A stretch of 64,000 bases of DNA from Lethocerus indicus (lineage: Eukaryota; Arthropoda; Insecta; Hemiptera; Belostomatidae). Shown here piece after piece: positions 12,886-24,900 of the stretch. The position numbers and the translations under genes were made by a program. Where the stretch lies: NCBI GenBank assembly GCA_019843655.1, contig JACDQD010000001.1:40389392-40453391 (forward strand), in the 5' to 3' direction. Below the pieces are notes generated by a model. That model had not been told where the DNA came from. It did no database searches and saw only the letters and a list, made by a program, of their open reading frames with translations. How positions within the stretch are numbered: position 1 is the stretch's first letter; each line of letters begins with the position of its first letter.

Positions 12886-14844
12886 AATGGTTCAATGGCC
12901 GTTTTGAAAATTTGTCAAAAATAAACATAAATAGCGATGAATTAATTTTAATATACACAACGAAATGTCCGCCGAATTCGTCTTACTTAATTCTGGATAA
13001 TTGTAATTCAACTTTCCTTTTTAAACATAATGGGGGCGAAAAAATAGAATAGCTCTCATCGAAGTGTATTTTTAAGGTCATAATAGGAATTCTCCGGAGA
13101 CTGAAATCTAGCGACTTTACGGAGGGCTTTATATAACGGTTGCACGGCTCGTCCGATATTTAATCCCGAGGCGAAACGTACGAAATATTTTCGAAGCGTT
13201 AAAACACATATCTCCTAGGGCCCCACATACATTTAGGTTAGCCGTGTGTGCGGGGTGGTTTCGGCGCGAGGAGCCAGGTAAATCCCGCAGTGCCCCATCC
13301 TAAGACATTAGTCGGGATCTCCGAGCGGCTCCTAATTATGATTTCTCGGCCGGGGGCCCTTTCTCTCTCTCTCTCTCTCTCTAAACTTTGGTTTTAACCC
13401 CGAGTACATTTTGTCATCGCTTCACATTAGGACATTGCTCATAAACCGGGGGAACTGACGGCCCGGAGAGCGTCATATTCCCCGGCCCCGGCTAACTAGG
13501 CGTCCCCCCCCGCCGCGGGCTAATAGCACTTGCCTCCTGTTTTAGCGCCCCCCCCACCCGCGCCCCGCTTCATTTAGACGGATATCCGCGGCCCGGTTAA
13601 CTTGTATTTATAACGGCGGAGTGCTCTCAGAACCCGCTAACTGACCCCCCACCCGCACTCGCGCCGCCGTGATCTAACCTCCGCCTCACTAACTTTGGGT
13701 ATCCCGCCCCCCCACCGCAGGGGCTGAGGCCTAATGTCGAAAAATAATAATTTCACCCCTCTCTTAGGTCCTACCGCTCTTACGTCTAAGATAACTCTTC
13801 GGGAATTCCATACGATAGTATATCGAAATAAATTCCAATTATAAATATAGAACAGCGTAGACATTAGATTTATTTTATGCGAACGTTTTTAGTGTAGCTA
13901 CACGGCAACAGCCAGAAGGAGGTTGATGGCGATAATATTTTTAACCTAAAACAGTTTTAGTGTCAGATTTTTTTCATTTCTCTTTATTTTCCAATCAAGC
14001 TTGATGGTTACATGTACACTTGCGGAATGTCTCCCGATGGAAAGTCGGGCCAGTGACCGAAGAGATCCTTAGACAGGGAACAGGGATTTGGACGACTCCG
14101 AGGGGGGGAGGGGGTGAAAGGACGTTAGATTGGAATCTCTGGGTGTGAGCCACGTTCGATGAATTGATGTAATCCCAGGTCATATCGGTAGTCAATAATG
14201 ACCCAGTGAATAATGATCCGAGATATTTGATTCGTTACGAATAGTAAATCGAGAAAAGAATTTACAGCGGCGTTTTCAATTTCCTCGGTGTTTGTCTGGA
14301 ACACGCAATATCCTCGTCGTAAAATTATTCTTCGACATTCTTTTCCGATTAAATTCTCCCGTTTTACTGGGTTCGCGCCGCGACAGGTTCGGGGCAAACC
14401 GGAATCGTCGTGCGGGCAGAGCCGCGGCCCCCGAAGGAAAAAGGAGAGCATACGTCTTGAGCCTTCGGTCTGATATCTTGAGGTTTTCAGACCGTCGAAT
14501 GTAAACAGCTCGCTGTGTTTGTGAGGGTTGATGCGAGCTCTAAATATAACCTCCGCACCCTAGTAGCTCCCGTCCGCCAACAGAGCGCACCACGATTTGT
14601 ACCCGCGAAAATTTAAAATTGGATCGGGAAGTGTGGGGGAAATTCTGTTCCGAAACACTTTTCCTGAGTTATTTAAGCGTGCTTAAGTTTCATTTTCATC
14701 ACTCTGTTGTCTGGTAATTTATCTATATTTCCGTCTCCGTTCGCCCATTTTCGACATCGTCACTGCTTTCAGTTTGCTTCTGCCGTCATGGCAACGTTGA
14801 AACTGTTATCGTGACGCTTAATTTTCAATTGAATGAAAATCGAT
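12886..14844. other. Non-coding stretch with a (TC)n array
   Basis: No gene is recognised. A short (TC)n lies at 13362-13382. GC-rich DNA with C runs spans 13480-13720. Overlapping open frames at 14125-14504 show no recognisable domain. Confidence 0.5.
13362..13382. repeat. (TC)n microsatellite
   Basis: About ten uninterrupted TC units directly follow a GGGGGCCC tract. Confidence 0.9.
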
Positions 14845-14910
14845 CCGCCCCCAGGATCGAACTACGAACGGCTTCGGTCGAGGGAGTCGCTATATCGCTA
14901 AATGTACTCG
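14845..14910 (-). repeat. tRNA-derived SINE-like head
   Basis: On the minus strand it reads TTTAGCGATATAGCGACTCCC (A-box region, about 14901-14881) and then CGTAGTTCGATCCTGG (B box, about 14866-14851). The spacing is close to that of a tRNA. The next bases are GGGCGG and then AT-rich sequence, as in many insect SINEs. The anticodon arm is not canonical, so this is not a functional tRNA. Confidence 0.45.
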
Positions 14911-15242
14911 TATTGTTCAAAATGTTGGTTTGGTAATCGGGTTACAATATGAACATAAAAGTTACAATAATAAAAACCCGAGAACACGTAAATCATCGGT
15001 CATGTGATGTTTCCTATAATTAAAACCAATACCGGTAGTATATCAAAAACCATGGCCTTCATAGTCTAAGTGTAATAATGGTGGTGTGTAATAAATTAAA
15101 AGCCGGGTTGACAAAGTACCTTTTATTACAGACGATTCTTCTGTTTCCGGTGGTATTCTGCTATATAACGCGAGCGGATCGCCCCATGCAAACACAAAAG
15201 ATTCATTAACACCACAACAGTAACTGCGCAGACTGATAGAAA
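14911..15242. other. Non-coding stretch
   Basis: AT-rich single-copy-looking DNA with nothing recognised. Confidence 0.5.
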
Positions 15243-15292
15243 GCGTACTGACGATGGCGAACAGCCGAAATAGTACTAATCACGGTATTCCA
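15243..15292 (+). repeat. Hammerhead-like dispersed repeat, deleted copy
   Basis: GTACTGACGATGGCGAACAGCCGAAA keeps CTGACGA (canonical CTGANGA), the GGC...GCC stem II and the GAAA box. It then jumps directly to ATCACGGTATTCC, which matches the 3' end of copy 1 (ATCTACGGTATTCC at 3148-3162). The cleavage triplet, closing stem I and tail are deleted. The shared 3' end supports a defined element boundary. Confidence 0.5.
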
Positions 15293-16697
15293 AAGCATGC
15301 CTTTATTTAACACCTATTTATGAAGAAATAATTGGAATAGAAGCGGGGGTACATCTTATACAATTATGCCCATTGTACCGATTGGGTACGTGGCGATCCG
15401 ACTCCTCGGAAATCAATAGTCCAACAGGGTCGGATTATTTTCAACGTCGCGGCGATATTTTTTTTTTTTAATATTTTTCCATTTCGAGGCCCCCACCGCC
15501 TCCGGAGCGAGGGCGGCGATAGGGAGAGAGTAAGTCAGAGGGGGTTTTAAAAAAAATGTTGAAAATAGATAACAGAACCCAGTCGGAAAGCATAAATCAA
15601 AACCGAGATAGCGCTAATTAAAAATTACACCAGATATTCACGGACGGCATTGAGTTAGGCAGACTTAGGAGATATAGGCTTAATTTAGTGTCTTCATTAG
15701 GAGGGGGGGGCGTGTTCGGTACTTTGTCGGGGGCGGGCGAGGAAAAAAGAAGACACGTCCGACCCCCTCTACCAGCGGCCAACCTTATCTCTTTTTTCCT
15801 CTTTCGCTCTCCGCTGAACGTGAGTCCGGATATTCGGAGAATGGATATTCGGGGGGTGGGAATTATATATTTATATATAATATATAAAACGGTTATCGGC
15901 CGGACAGTTCGGCAAGCCGTAGGATAAAGCGGAACAAGTCAAAAACCATTCCGCACGGCGTTCCGCCCGAAATCTTTCACTTTTTTCTAATTCTGCAAAT
16001 AAAACAATTAATTATATATAGACTAGAAACAGATACAGAAATAATATTTTACGTTTGAAACGCCCAACAATTTATCTTGGACAAACAAACTTGTTTACAA
16101 CATATTTACTGTACGTGCGTTCAATAATTGCAAATTGTTAATTTTCCGAATTTTTGTAAAGCTGAAAACACGGTAGGAAAATTGTCTAGAAAATAAGAAT
16201 AATGAGAATCGTTCTTGTCTAGGTATCTTCCATTAGGTGAGCGACGCGCTCAATAAGTATTTGCAATCAGGATTCTAACGACAAATCAAGTACACCGGGG
16301 ATGCCCCCATTGTCACTGTTAAATGGCACATTTTAAATATAAAAGGGCGATTAAATCCGTGACGTTTATCCGGAATAAATTTGTTTTCGACTATAAGAAT
16401 CCGAAGGTAGGAAAAAGAATTTCAGGATTGGAAATACCGTCGCGACAGAAAAAGTCCCTTTAAGGGGGGATCAATGTCTGAAGCGCGTCCAGACGAGAAA
16501 CAGCGTCCTTTATTTTTTTTTTCCGACCCCAAATTAAAATTACAAACCTCCCCCTCCCCACAACATCGGAAGGAAAAACCACGGTACGAGGGGCTCGGGG
16601 ACGGGGGCAAATCAATGTACTAAGTGGTTGAACGGCGGGTAGGTTGTGGGGGCGGGGGCGCTAGTTTCAGCCTTCAATCAAAATAACTGGAAGCAAC
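15293..16697. other. Non-coding stretch
   Basis: No gene is recognised. GC/purine-rich DNA lies at 15480-15760 and AT-rich DNA at 15970-16220. A near-palindromic TATATTTATATATAATATATA stretch occurs near 15868-15888. Confidence 0.5.
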
Positions 16698-16766
16698 ATT
16701 GATACCGGCTTTCGGTGGGTTACCGACCCCCCGCCCGCGGGGTTCGATTCCCCGTTGTTTTATCAA
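16698..16766 (+). repeat. tRNA-like sequence or SINE head
   Basis: A perfect 5-bp T stem with a seven-base TTCGATT loop (CGGGG/CCCCG, 16738-16754) carries a perfect B box. Upstream, TACCGGCTTTCGGTGGGTTA (16703-16722) resembles an A box with D-loop bases. No 7-bp acceptor stem closes the molecule, so it is more likely a SINE head or tRNA pseudogene than a working tRNA gene. Confidence 0.45.
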
Positions 16767-17709
16767 ATTGAACGTGAGGCCCCGTAAAAAAAAAGTCGTA
16801 TGTAATATTTCCCCGGCTCAGGAGACGGCTGCTCTTCCTGCGTCCTTTTTATCTCGATGGCAATTCAATTCCTTCCCCACCCCCACCCGCCCGAAAGGAA
16901 CGAAGAATTAAACCCCGATCCCGATATTGTTTTCTGAGCGGGGGGATATGACCCCACTGCAGGGATTCAATAGTTCGCGATCCTATAACATATTTCTGGT
17001 TTCAACGGCAGTTTTAAAATTACTTACAATACAATTTGGTTCTCGGGCGCAATATACAGGTGGAAATATTTTCTGGCCGTTGTCGGATCGATCCAGGGAC
17101 GAAAGTAGAAAAATTGCAAATCAAGTCCTGGCTTTTGGTCAATCGTAATTGACTTCGAGTTTGTACATAATTTTCCTTCAATGGCTGGTTCCATTGAGCC
17201 AGCTAGTGTACACGGTAGAACTCATGCGTTTTATGAAATTAATCCCATCATCATTTCATCGAACGATTTTCTCTACACCTTCTGATCGCTTAGCGAAAAA
17301 ATATTCGTCGTGATGATTTTCCCTTCCGTTCGACCGGCCGTCAGTTTTGTTTGGGCTAAGAAAAGTACGAGGTTTTATTCGGGGAAACAACTGAAATAAT
17401 GATGACGTTAAGCCGGCCGGATCTATTTTCGTTTTCGCGCGGTTTTCTACGGTTTCTCCCGACCGTTGTCTTATATACTTTAAGACAAATGACGTAGCGA
17501 ACAAATACAAAATGTTCACCGCTGCAGATTTGATGCTGTTCAAAGCGAGCGATAAAAACGGTTGTAGTAGCAGCAGTCTAAGTCGACGATTCCCGGCATT
17601 CGGTCAACCTACTTCTCGATACTGCTTTCAATGTTTTCTTTCGTCAAGGTACTTAACACAGGGATGGTGTAGGCGGAATTCTCCGCAAGTATCCAACCCG
17701 TGTCAGATT
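16767..17709. other. Non-coding stretch; weak first-exon candidate at 17512
   Basis: No recognised gene. An ATG at 17512 in a purine-rich context opens a frame of serine-rich sequence that meets AAG|GTACTT, a fair splice donor, at about 17649. No homology is recognised and no partner exon is visible, so this is noted only as a weak candidate. Confidence 0.4.
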
Positions 17710-17762
17710 GCTACTGAAGATGGCAAGCAGCCGATCTAGGTGAAGGTCAAATCGGCGAGCGG
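17710..17762 (+). repeat. Hammerhead-like dispersed repeat, deleted copy
   Basis: GCTACTGAAGATGGCAAGCAGCC matches the consensus core. GAAACC is then missing, leaving GATCTAGG, and the tail reads GAAGGTCAAATCGGCGAGCGG, aligning with AAAAGACCAAACCAGCGAGAGG of copy 1. Loss of the GAAA box would abolish ribozyme activity. Confidence 0.55.
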
Positions 17763-20750
17763 TCATCATATTCGTGGACCACCGAACATTGGACCGCCGC
17801 ATCGGAAATTAATTCAGAGGTCGAGCTCACGCGAATTTTGTCCGGTTTACCTCTCGTACAGAAGAAAAAAAAACAGTTGCCGTATATGGCAACGGGTCTG
17901 ATGCCCCCGGAAAGGAGCGAGGCAAATGGGAGTGGTCAGTGTGTGGGGCGACCAATGCGATCGCGGCAGTTCGGAGTGCCGAGTTGCCGGCAAGTGGCGC
18001 TTGGGGCGACCGCCAGCCTAACTAGCCGGACTGCCTTCACTCCCGCTCGAGAGGAGCCGATGTCTCTCCCGACAACGTAAAGAAATCTCCAAATCCGGGC
18101 CTAAATTATGACGGACGATAGAAAAAATAACGGAGCATTACTCGCATTAGCCCGATACTAGTCATATTCACATACACAAATCGTGTACATATTATTCCAT
18201 AAATAAATAAAGAGTATCAGTGTTATCGAACCCATACGGTATTATTTCAATAGGCCAAAAATATACTGCAACATAATATAATGAATGGAGACTGAGAAAA
18301 GAAATAATACACGTTCGTATTTGATCGCCGGGCATTTTAATACTATTGGATCGATGAAAATCGGTATTGCAATTAGGTTTCGGAAAGCAATAAAATTTCG
18401 GGGACGTTATCAGGTAGAAGTGTCCTTTGGAGGGTAGAAAAATTAGTCACCCCCGTCGCCTCGCCCCTCTTAACCAACCTTACCGGCTGTGTTATACCGA
18501 CCGGCCGTAACGAAAATGAAGAGGGACGCCGATAACATCGATAGGCAATGAATGCACTCGAACAGTAATGAGGCCGCAGATTTTTCCCCCCTGGCCCCAA
18601 AAAGAACGAATTTCCGTTTCGCTGATTTGATTTCCTAATTTATTCCGAAACGGGGCGTCGCGGTGCCTCTTTCGGGGTGTGGGGCGGAGGGGGGTGGGAG
18701 TAAATGTTTCTTTTTTTTTTATCTTTTTTCTTATATTTCTTCCTTCGCCGAGAATGACGGACGATCGATGGGACCGGGCCGTGCGGTCGGACGGACTTAT
18801 CAACTGCCCAAATTATGGAACGTGTTATTTACTGAAATTCGTTTATTTTCCGGTAATATTAGTATCATTACAAGCATTTTCGGTCTCCCCCATCTTCAGA
18901 CTCCTTTTCGTCGGTTTTATACAGAAGTTGTTAGAAATGGGTTCAATAGTTAACAGTTCTCCAGTGATCTATTTAAGCCCTTAACAGTTTCTTTTTTCTG
19001 CCTGATATTAAAACCGGTATCCGTATATTTTGCATTCCACTCTTTACTGGACTACTAGAGCCGTCTATTAGAAACGTTGCAAACGAAGAAAAACAAACCG
19101 GGCTGATCAATGGAGTGGCGTTCGGGCAAATCGGAAAAGTCACTCTTTTGATGTATAACATTAATATAATATAAAAAAATCGTAACAACATATTAAGACA
19201 AAAATATTTCAAACATTATTCAAATGGTCTCGACCGGTTAGACAAAAAATATATAAATCATCGAGTCGATTGTGGAAATTAGACCACTATTATATTTTAT
19301 CCGAATTGATGTTTTATAAAACTTTTAAATAAATACCAATTTCGAGGTGTTCGCTTGTGTATTTTCCAAAAGCCATTTTTATGCTTGCCACTAAGTGACA
19401 CATTAATTAAGAGTTGGGGATTGATATTTAAAATGGGCGTAAATTTATGAAAGAATTTTACAACATAATTATTATTATATGTAATCCGCCTATCTTCTGC
19501 GATGAGACCGAGGGAACCGAGAGGTACGGCAGAAATAATGAGGCTCAAACCATCGGGTGACAAATGGGTAATCGCTAAGGCGGTAATTGGTGGCGATACA
19601 AGTCACACGGTAAACGTCCCGTTTCCCGCTCAGGACCGTTTCACGGAATGTCAGTAGAGTCCGAAGCGAAAAACGCCAATTTCTTATATTTTTTTCTCTT
19701 TTTTTTCCTCGCCCAACATCCATTTTTCGAAGCGACACTACGGTCACATCCGATTAAACGTGCGGCCGCGAATCCGTACGTACCAACAGAACGACGGAAA
19801 CAAAACGGGAATCTCACGATATTCGCTCCCCGGTTCCTGTATGAAAACTAACCATGAAGCCCTTCTGGATTAACGGGTAGGTCGTGATTCCTGCTGATAT
19901 ATACCAATCCGGAGTTGGATCAATCTAGAAAAAATAGAAACTCGATCGATTTATAAGCACAACCATTTTTGGGGTACGAATCTCTAAAGGTCCCAATTCC
20001 ACTTCGTTAGTTTGATACTTCCCCCCCCCCCCGCCCTTACCCAAAAAACGCGTGGGACATCCTAATACGCATAGCTGATTTTTTAAATATTGAGGTTCTT
20101 TCTAGGCGATCAACGCAGGCTGGTACAAATGTCGGTTTCACTTTTGCGTCCAATGCAAGGTTCACCTCTAATAAACATTAGCCTGTTTTTGTCTGCCTGT
20201 GAGGGAGGCTCGTGTCCCGATACTGCCACAAAAGGGTTTTAATTCGCCCAGTTTTCGGCGCTCACAGAGCTTTAAAATGCGTAAGCTGAGTTTAATCACG
20301 GTTGATAACTCGCGCCCTTTTCGCGCACTCTCCCGGCCCAATTGGAACACTTGAAAAAAAAACGGCCTGTAAAAAGGTGTCGTCCGAAACGGCGGACTCG
20401 AAAATTGGCGCTCGAAATCTCGATCGCTATAATTTCGGCTTCGTTTTTTCGACGCCCCACGGGTCGCACTTAAAAAGGTTTGTTTTCTCACTTGAACCGA
20501 TCGTACCCGGGGACGTAATCAAAAAACCCGTATGCTTTGTCCAGTCGTTTTTCCTTCGATCCCGTCTATTTTAACGCCATAAATCCAATAAATGTTGCTC
20601 GGGGTTTTTATTTTTTCAGAACTTTCTGACGCCACACCCTTATTCAATCCTATCCTATACAGATATCGGAAATTATTTAATATTAAGTGTACAGTGTTGA
20701 TAGGATGTTTCATAAATAACCGGTATTAGGAGTAAATGCCTTATTACATA
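17763..20750. other. Non-coding stretch
   Basis: Nothing coding was recognised. A 12-base C run sits at 20021-20032, and an AT-rich zone lies around 19140-19480. Open frames such as 18663-18984 and 20168-20574 are antisense or overlapping shadows of one another with no domain. Confidence 0.5.
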
Positions 20751-20781
20751 GCGACCGAAACCGGTCTAGTGCTGACGATTG
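20751..20781 (+). repeat. Hammerhead-like 3' half followed by a second CTGACGA
   Basis: GCGACCGAAACCGGTCTAG (20751-20769) preserves the GAAAC, ACCGGT and GTC-TAG portion perfectly. Only six bases later comes CTGACGA, which could be the start of the next unit. If so, this is a trace of a tandem dimer, the usual arrangement of Penelope-associated hammerheads. The 5' half of the first unit is missing. Confidence 0.5.
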
Positions 20782-21496
20782 TTTATTCATTCTATTTGTT
20801 TAGAGCCCATACACCGGTCCAAATAGAAATGGACGATATTCCAGAAGACCAAATAGATAACCACGAAATATCACGATGTGCGTAATTTCTCGCTCGAAAT
20901 TCTGAAAGGAGTCTACATTTTGATTAGATTAACTTTAATTAGATTTTTGGCCCTTAATCTTCCAACGTTTGATGAAAATGAACATATTTGTTGGGCTCTC
21001 TCCGAGAGTTGGGAACGTCGCTCGTCCGGCTTTCGGTTGTTGACCATCGTCCTTTTCGGAAGGACGAGCATTGTACGTACTAAATAAATACAATAGAAAC
21101 CTCGCATTATTGTCCGGAATTTTCAGTGTATACTAATCGAAATTTATTCCGAATTCTATTTATTGTAGAGACGGATGTCTGAACATTTCAACCGCACTAC
21201 AACCGAGGAATGTTGGTGCAACCCAATATTCGTCCCACTCTCGCAATTGAACAAAAGGTAACGGGACACTCGAGACGAGATGTATGCACACTAGCGGGGT
21301 CTCAGCCGAATCTTGACCGGCGCATAAAAAACTGAAACGATATTAGACGTTTGATTGTAGCGAATTTCGGAACACCGACAATCCGGAAGTAGGTCGCGCG
21401 TCCGGACTTTCTCTCTCCCTCGCTTGCTCAGCTCACAACTGTCACAAACAGTTCTGGTCGCGAACGGAGCATCCTATTAGCACTACTATATATACA

Positions 21497-21527
21497 CTGG
21501 GTTCGCAACTAAATCATTGCGCATTTC
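21497..21527 (+). repeat. Mariner left terminal inverted repeat
   Basis: It aligns with the reverse complement of 21932-21962 over about 30 bases with few mismatches, sharing GGGTT, ACTAAA and ATTGCG blocks at identical spacing. Confidence 0.75.
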
Positions 21528-21663
21528 ACCGACAGACGGCGTTATTTGTATATTTACGCATGTTTACATCTACAAAATGATAAGGTACTCTATGAAACAT
21601 TCGGTAGGAAATATGCCCCGATCTGTTTAATGGTATCTGTTTAACATCAATTGAAACAAAACG

Positions 21664-21930
21664 TGCATAATCGTCGTATTTCGCGTTTTAATTTTCGAAA
21701 AGGTAAAAATGCGTCACAAGCCAACGAAACATTATTATATGCTCTGTACTGCGATTAAGCCTTAGAAGAATGCCGGTATCAAAACTGGTTTGCTAAATTT
21801 CGTTCGGGTGATTCTTCACCGAATGAAGACGAGCTTCGGTCGACCGGTCGAAGTCGATGACGACCAAATAAAGTAGATACCGATCACCGTAGTACACCGC
21901 GAGAGATAGCGGGGTGAGCTAAATATGGGA
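21664..21930 (+). pseudogene. Mariner transposase N-terminal fragment (broken)
   Basis: Translation in shifting frames gives NWFAKFRSGDSSPNEDELRS, then a VDDDQIK-like and STPREIAG-like sequence. These correspond to the linker between the two helix-turn-helix motifs and the start of the second motif (W-F-x-K-F-R-x-G and T-x-R-E-I-A) of mariner transposases. In-frame stops and at least one frameshift interrupt it. The catalytic DD(34)D domain is absent because the element is deleted between here and its right terminal repeat. It cannot make a transposase. Confidence 0.75.
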
Positions 21931-21931
21931 A

Positions 21932-21962
21932 AAATCCGCAATCGTTTAGTGGCCAACCCAAT
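21932..21962 (-). repeat. Mariner right terminal inverted repeat
   Basis: The reverse complement starts TTGGGTTGGCCACTAAACGA, mirroring the left end. Confidence 0.75.
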
Positions 21963-24900
21963 AGATAGATACAGACTCAGTCGCCTTTATGTCTGCCGTC
22001 CCCGAGCTTGTTTCCACTCTGTATACTGTTTGGACGGGGGGCGTTTGAAATTCGATCGGAGGCTAACGGGGGAGCAACAGGTAAACAACAACGGATAGGA
22101 GAGGAGTCAACAATGACCCCCGGGGGCGGAGGTAAACAGGGCGGGGGCGGCGGCCGCCCAATTACCGGGCCCGCTTTCTTTATTGGCCGATCGGCCCCCA
22201 CCCATAGCCGCTTCTCGATCGGTCCATTCATACCTGACACCGAAATTTCCCTTGTTATTCCCCGTTATGGTGTTCCACCGCCCCCCGGGGCGCTTTTACG
22301 GCCGGTCAAAATGGCAAAGGGGCTCTCCCGTCACAGATTGATTTTGCCGTCCATTCAATTTCGGCGCGTTCATGAAACTATATAAATATTAAAAAAATAT
22401 ATACGGTTATCATTAATAAATCCAATACTGGAATTAGTTATTCCCAAGTTCGTTTGAAATTTAAAATTTGCCTCTTACCGCTTAGCCTCAATATATATGG
22501 GGGATATGAAGTAATCGAAAAGAAATTCCGAATGTCCTATTGCGTATGCTATATTTATTATGATTTTATTTCGACGATGGTACATCAATGAATGAGCTCA
22601 ATTGGTATACTAAATGTCCCGAGAGAAGTGTCCGAAAACCGCCGTAAACGCCTCTAACCGGTCGACACAAATATTTGTAGAGGCCGTTGAGTGAAGACGG
22701 GTTGACGGTAAGCGTTAGCTGCAACGGGATAGGCGTAACCAATGCTGAAGGGTGTTCGGGAAGGTAACTGGCCGTCTTGTATTGGACAATAGAAATCAAT
22801 CCGTGACTGGATGGGCGAGCATTTCTCTTTTCAAACGTCAGTCGTGTCGTTTCCCGAGCATCATTGCCGGTGCTGACGTCGCCCCGTGAAAGTGGCTTTT
22901 CCCCAAGTCGCATTCACCGAGCCCGTATTGCTCCTCATATTTCATTGTTAAATCGAAATTTTATATTAATATTATTGACCTCTGTCATCAGTTTAACGCG
23001 ATGCAATATTGTATTCAACCTACTGAACATTGTGAAACTGAGTCTCTGATTCTGTGTATTCGGTGAACGCGGGTTCTGAATCTAATATCTCTCTATTCGT
23101 AAACCGATATGTTTGTAGTATAATTGTATAATTGTTGTCGGTTTCATTTAATAACAAATGACGGCATTTAATAACAATTCACTGCTACTGACTGTAACAA
23201 TGCCGAGAGGAGTGGCAAACTAGATGGTTAGAGTGGCGCTAATTTACGTGCGACGCTGCCGAAGCAGAGACGGGCATTGGGCGGCGGCAGCATATTCCTA
23301 ACACTGCCGGACGGGAATCTTTAATTATAATTATATATAGATGAAAGGAGAGAGAGCGAATGACCGTGTGGGAGGCCATGAAAAATCCCGACTAAGAAAT
23401 GGTAATTACTCGGCCTTTTAGAAATCGAGCAAGTTAGCAAACTCCAAAGTGTGAAAACTGGAATAAAAATGGTTCCAATTTTTCAAATTGGCTCTGATTA
23501 AATCTGACTCGAGACTTAGAGCTACGTGGTCTGAGATCGAAGGCTGCCGGTATCAGCTGCGGGCAATTAGCTCCAATCACTCCCGTCCAGTCCGAACCAA
23601 TCGGCGTCTCCTAACCAATTAAGGGAGAAATCCGATCGAAGCACGGCCCCTGCTCGGGGCGTTTGATCTAATGTAACGCCTCCCGGCTCCAGGATAGCGT
23701 CATGGAAATTGCAGCTGGAACTCCTGTCTATTGTTCTGTATTTCCTAGCAGCTCAAAGTACCTATGAGAATAACGTGAAATGAAAATTCCAAAATCTTCG
23801 GTTACTCATTTAATGAAATTAGGCGTGGGATATATCGTTTTGCAGTGTGTTTACAAATCATTACGGACTATAAAATAATTTACCAGTACAAAAAGCCACG
23901 TCGTAGATCCGCAATCGTATTTCCACGCCTATTTATTATACGCCTATATATTATAGGACGAAAATAACACTATGAACTGTATATGACCTCTGTCGTCCAA
24001 TTACAAATTCGAACGGGTCCAGGCTACTCCGCTCCGAGTAGCCGGGAGTTATCAGTTCTACGCTAATAAGATACCAAAATATCTCTGTTAACTCGATAGC
24101 GACAGTTCAACAAGTACTCTTCGTAACAACGACAGGTAAATCGGTTCCCATCGTTTATCATTTCTTTTAATACTTTTAATACAATTTATCGCAGCGATAA
24201 AATATATGACGTATATAGTATATTAGCGTATAATTTCTAATAACCAGCGAAATATGAAAACCAAATTTGAATCCCCACATTCATCATCTCTACTTCAGGG
24301 TTACCACTTACTAGTCGACCGATGATGGGATACCACACTATCACATCAATAACAATTGATCTGCTGCAAGATCGTTTTTGAAATAAGCTACGTATAGTTT
24401 GCCGTCGGGTATGAAAATAGAATTAACAGCGTAAGGAGAGAGAGAGAGAGAGAGAGAGGCGACCGAAACGGAACTAGCAGCGGACGAAACCAGCGAGCGG
24501 AGGGAGAATAACACAAGAACCACTACTCTCGCGAATTGATCAGTCGTATATATAACACGCGCACACACGGCCTTTACGGTTTTCCCATCGGGCTGCTATT
24601 ATGGGGGAAGGTTGGGCCGAAAACACGATATCTCGGTGCGGACAAAGTCCGCCGATGTTTGTGTTTGCGTGAGCGCATTTGTCAAAAACCGGCCGGCCAC
24701 CGCCGGGCCCCGGCGCCCACGTTTCCCCCTATCAAAGTTTATTAACATTAACATGTTGATGAATCAACTACTGCTAATGAATCCGAAATCAGAGGCCGCA
24801 GTCACATTTCGAAAGCTTCGAAAGTGAAACGCGGTTTATTGGCATCGATCGGGCAAATTGGGCGACCGGCCCTAATCGAATTTGTGGGGTTCCCTGTGGC

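Larger units (their letters stand above)
21495..21962 (+). mobile_element. Internally deleted mariner (Tc1/mariner) transposon remnant
   Basis: The left end (21497-21527) reads CTGGGTTCGCAACTAAATCA then TTGCGCATTT. The right end (21962-21932, read on the minus strand) reads TTGGGTTGGCCACTAAACGA then TTGCGGATTT. These are matching terminal inverted repeats of the mariner type. TA dinucleotides lie near both outer edges, as expected from TA target choice. The element is about 470 bp, far short of the roughly 1.3 kb of a full mariner, so most of the transposase gene is deleted. The interior (21664-21930) still encodes a broken N-terminal helix-turn-helix part of the transposase. Confidence 0.8.

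Noticed and set aside
16698..16766. Functional tRNA gene
   Set aside because: The T arm is perfect, but no 7-bp acceptor stem or proper anticodon arm can be drawn. SINE head or pseudogene is more likely.
21190..21240. Second mariner end (GCAACCCAATA near 21213-21223)
   Set aside because: Only about ten bases resemble the terminal repeat. The inner ACTAAA and ATTGCG blocks are missing.
23181..23230. Additional hammerhead-like copy (GCTACTGACTG)
   Set aside because: After the first bases the order of stem II, GAAA and the cleavage triplet is lost. The match is short enough to be accidental.
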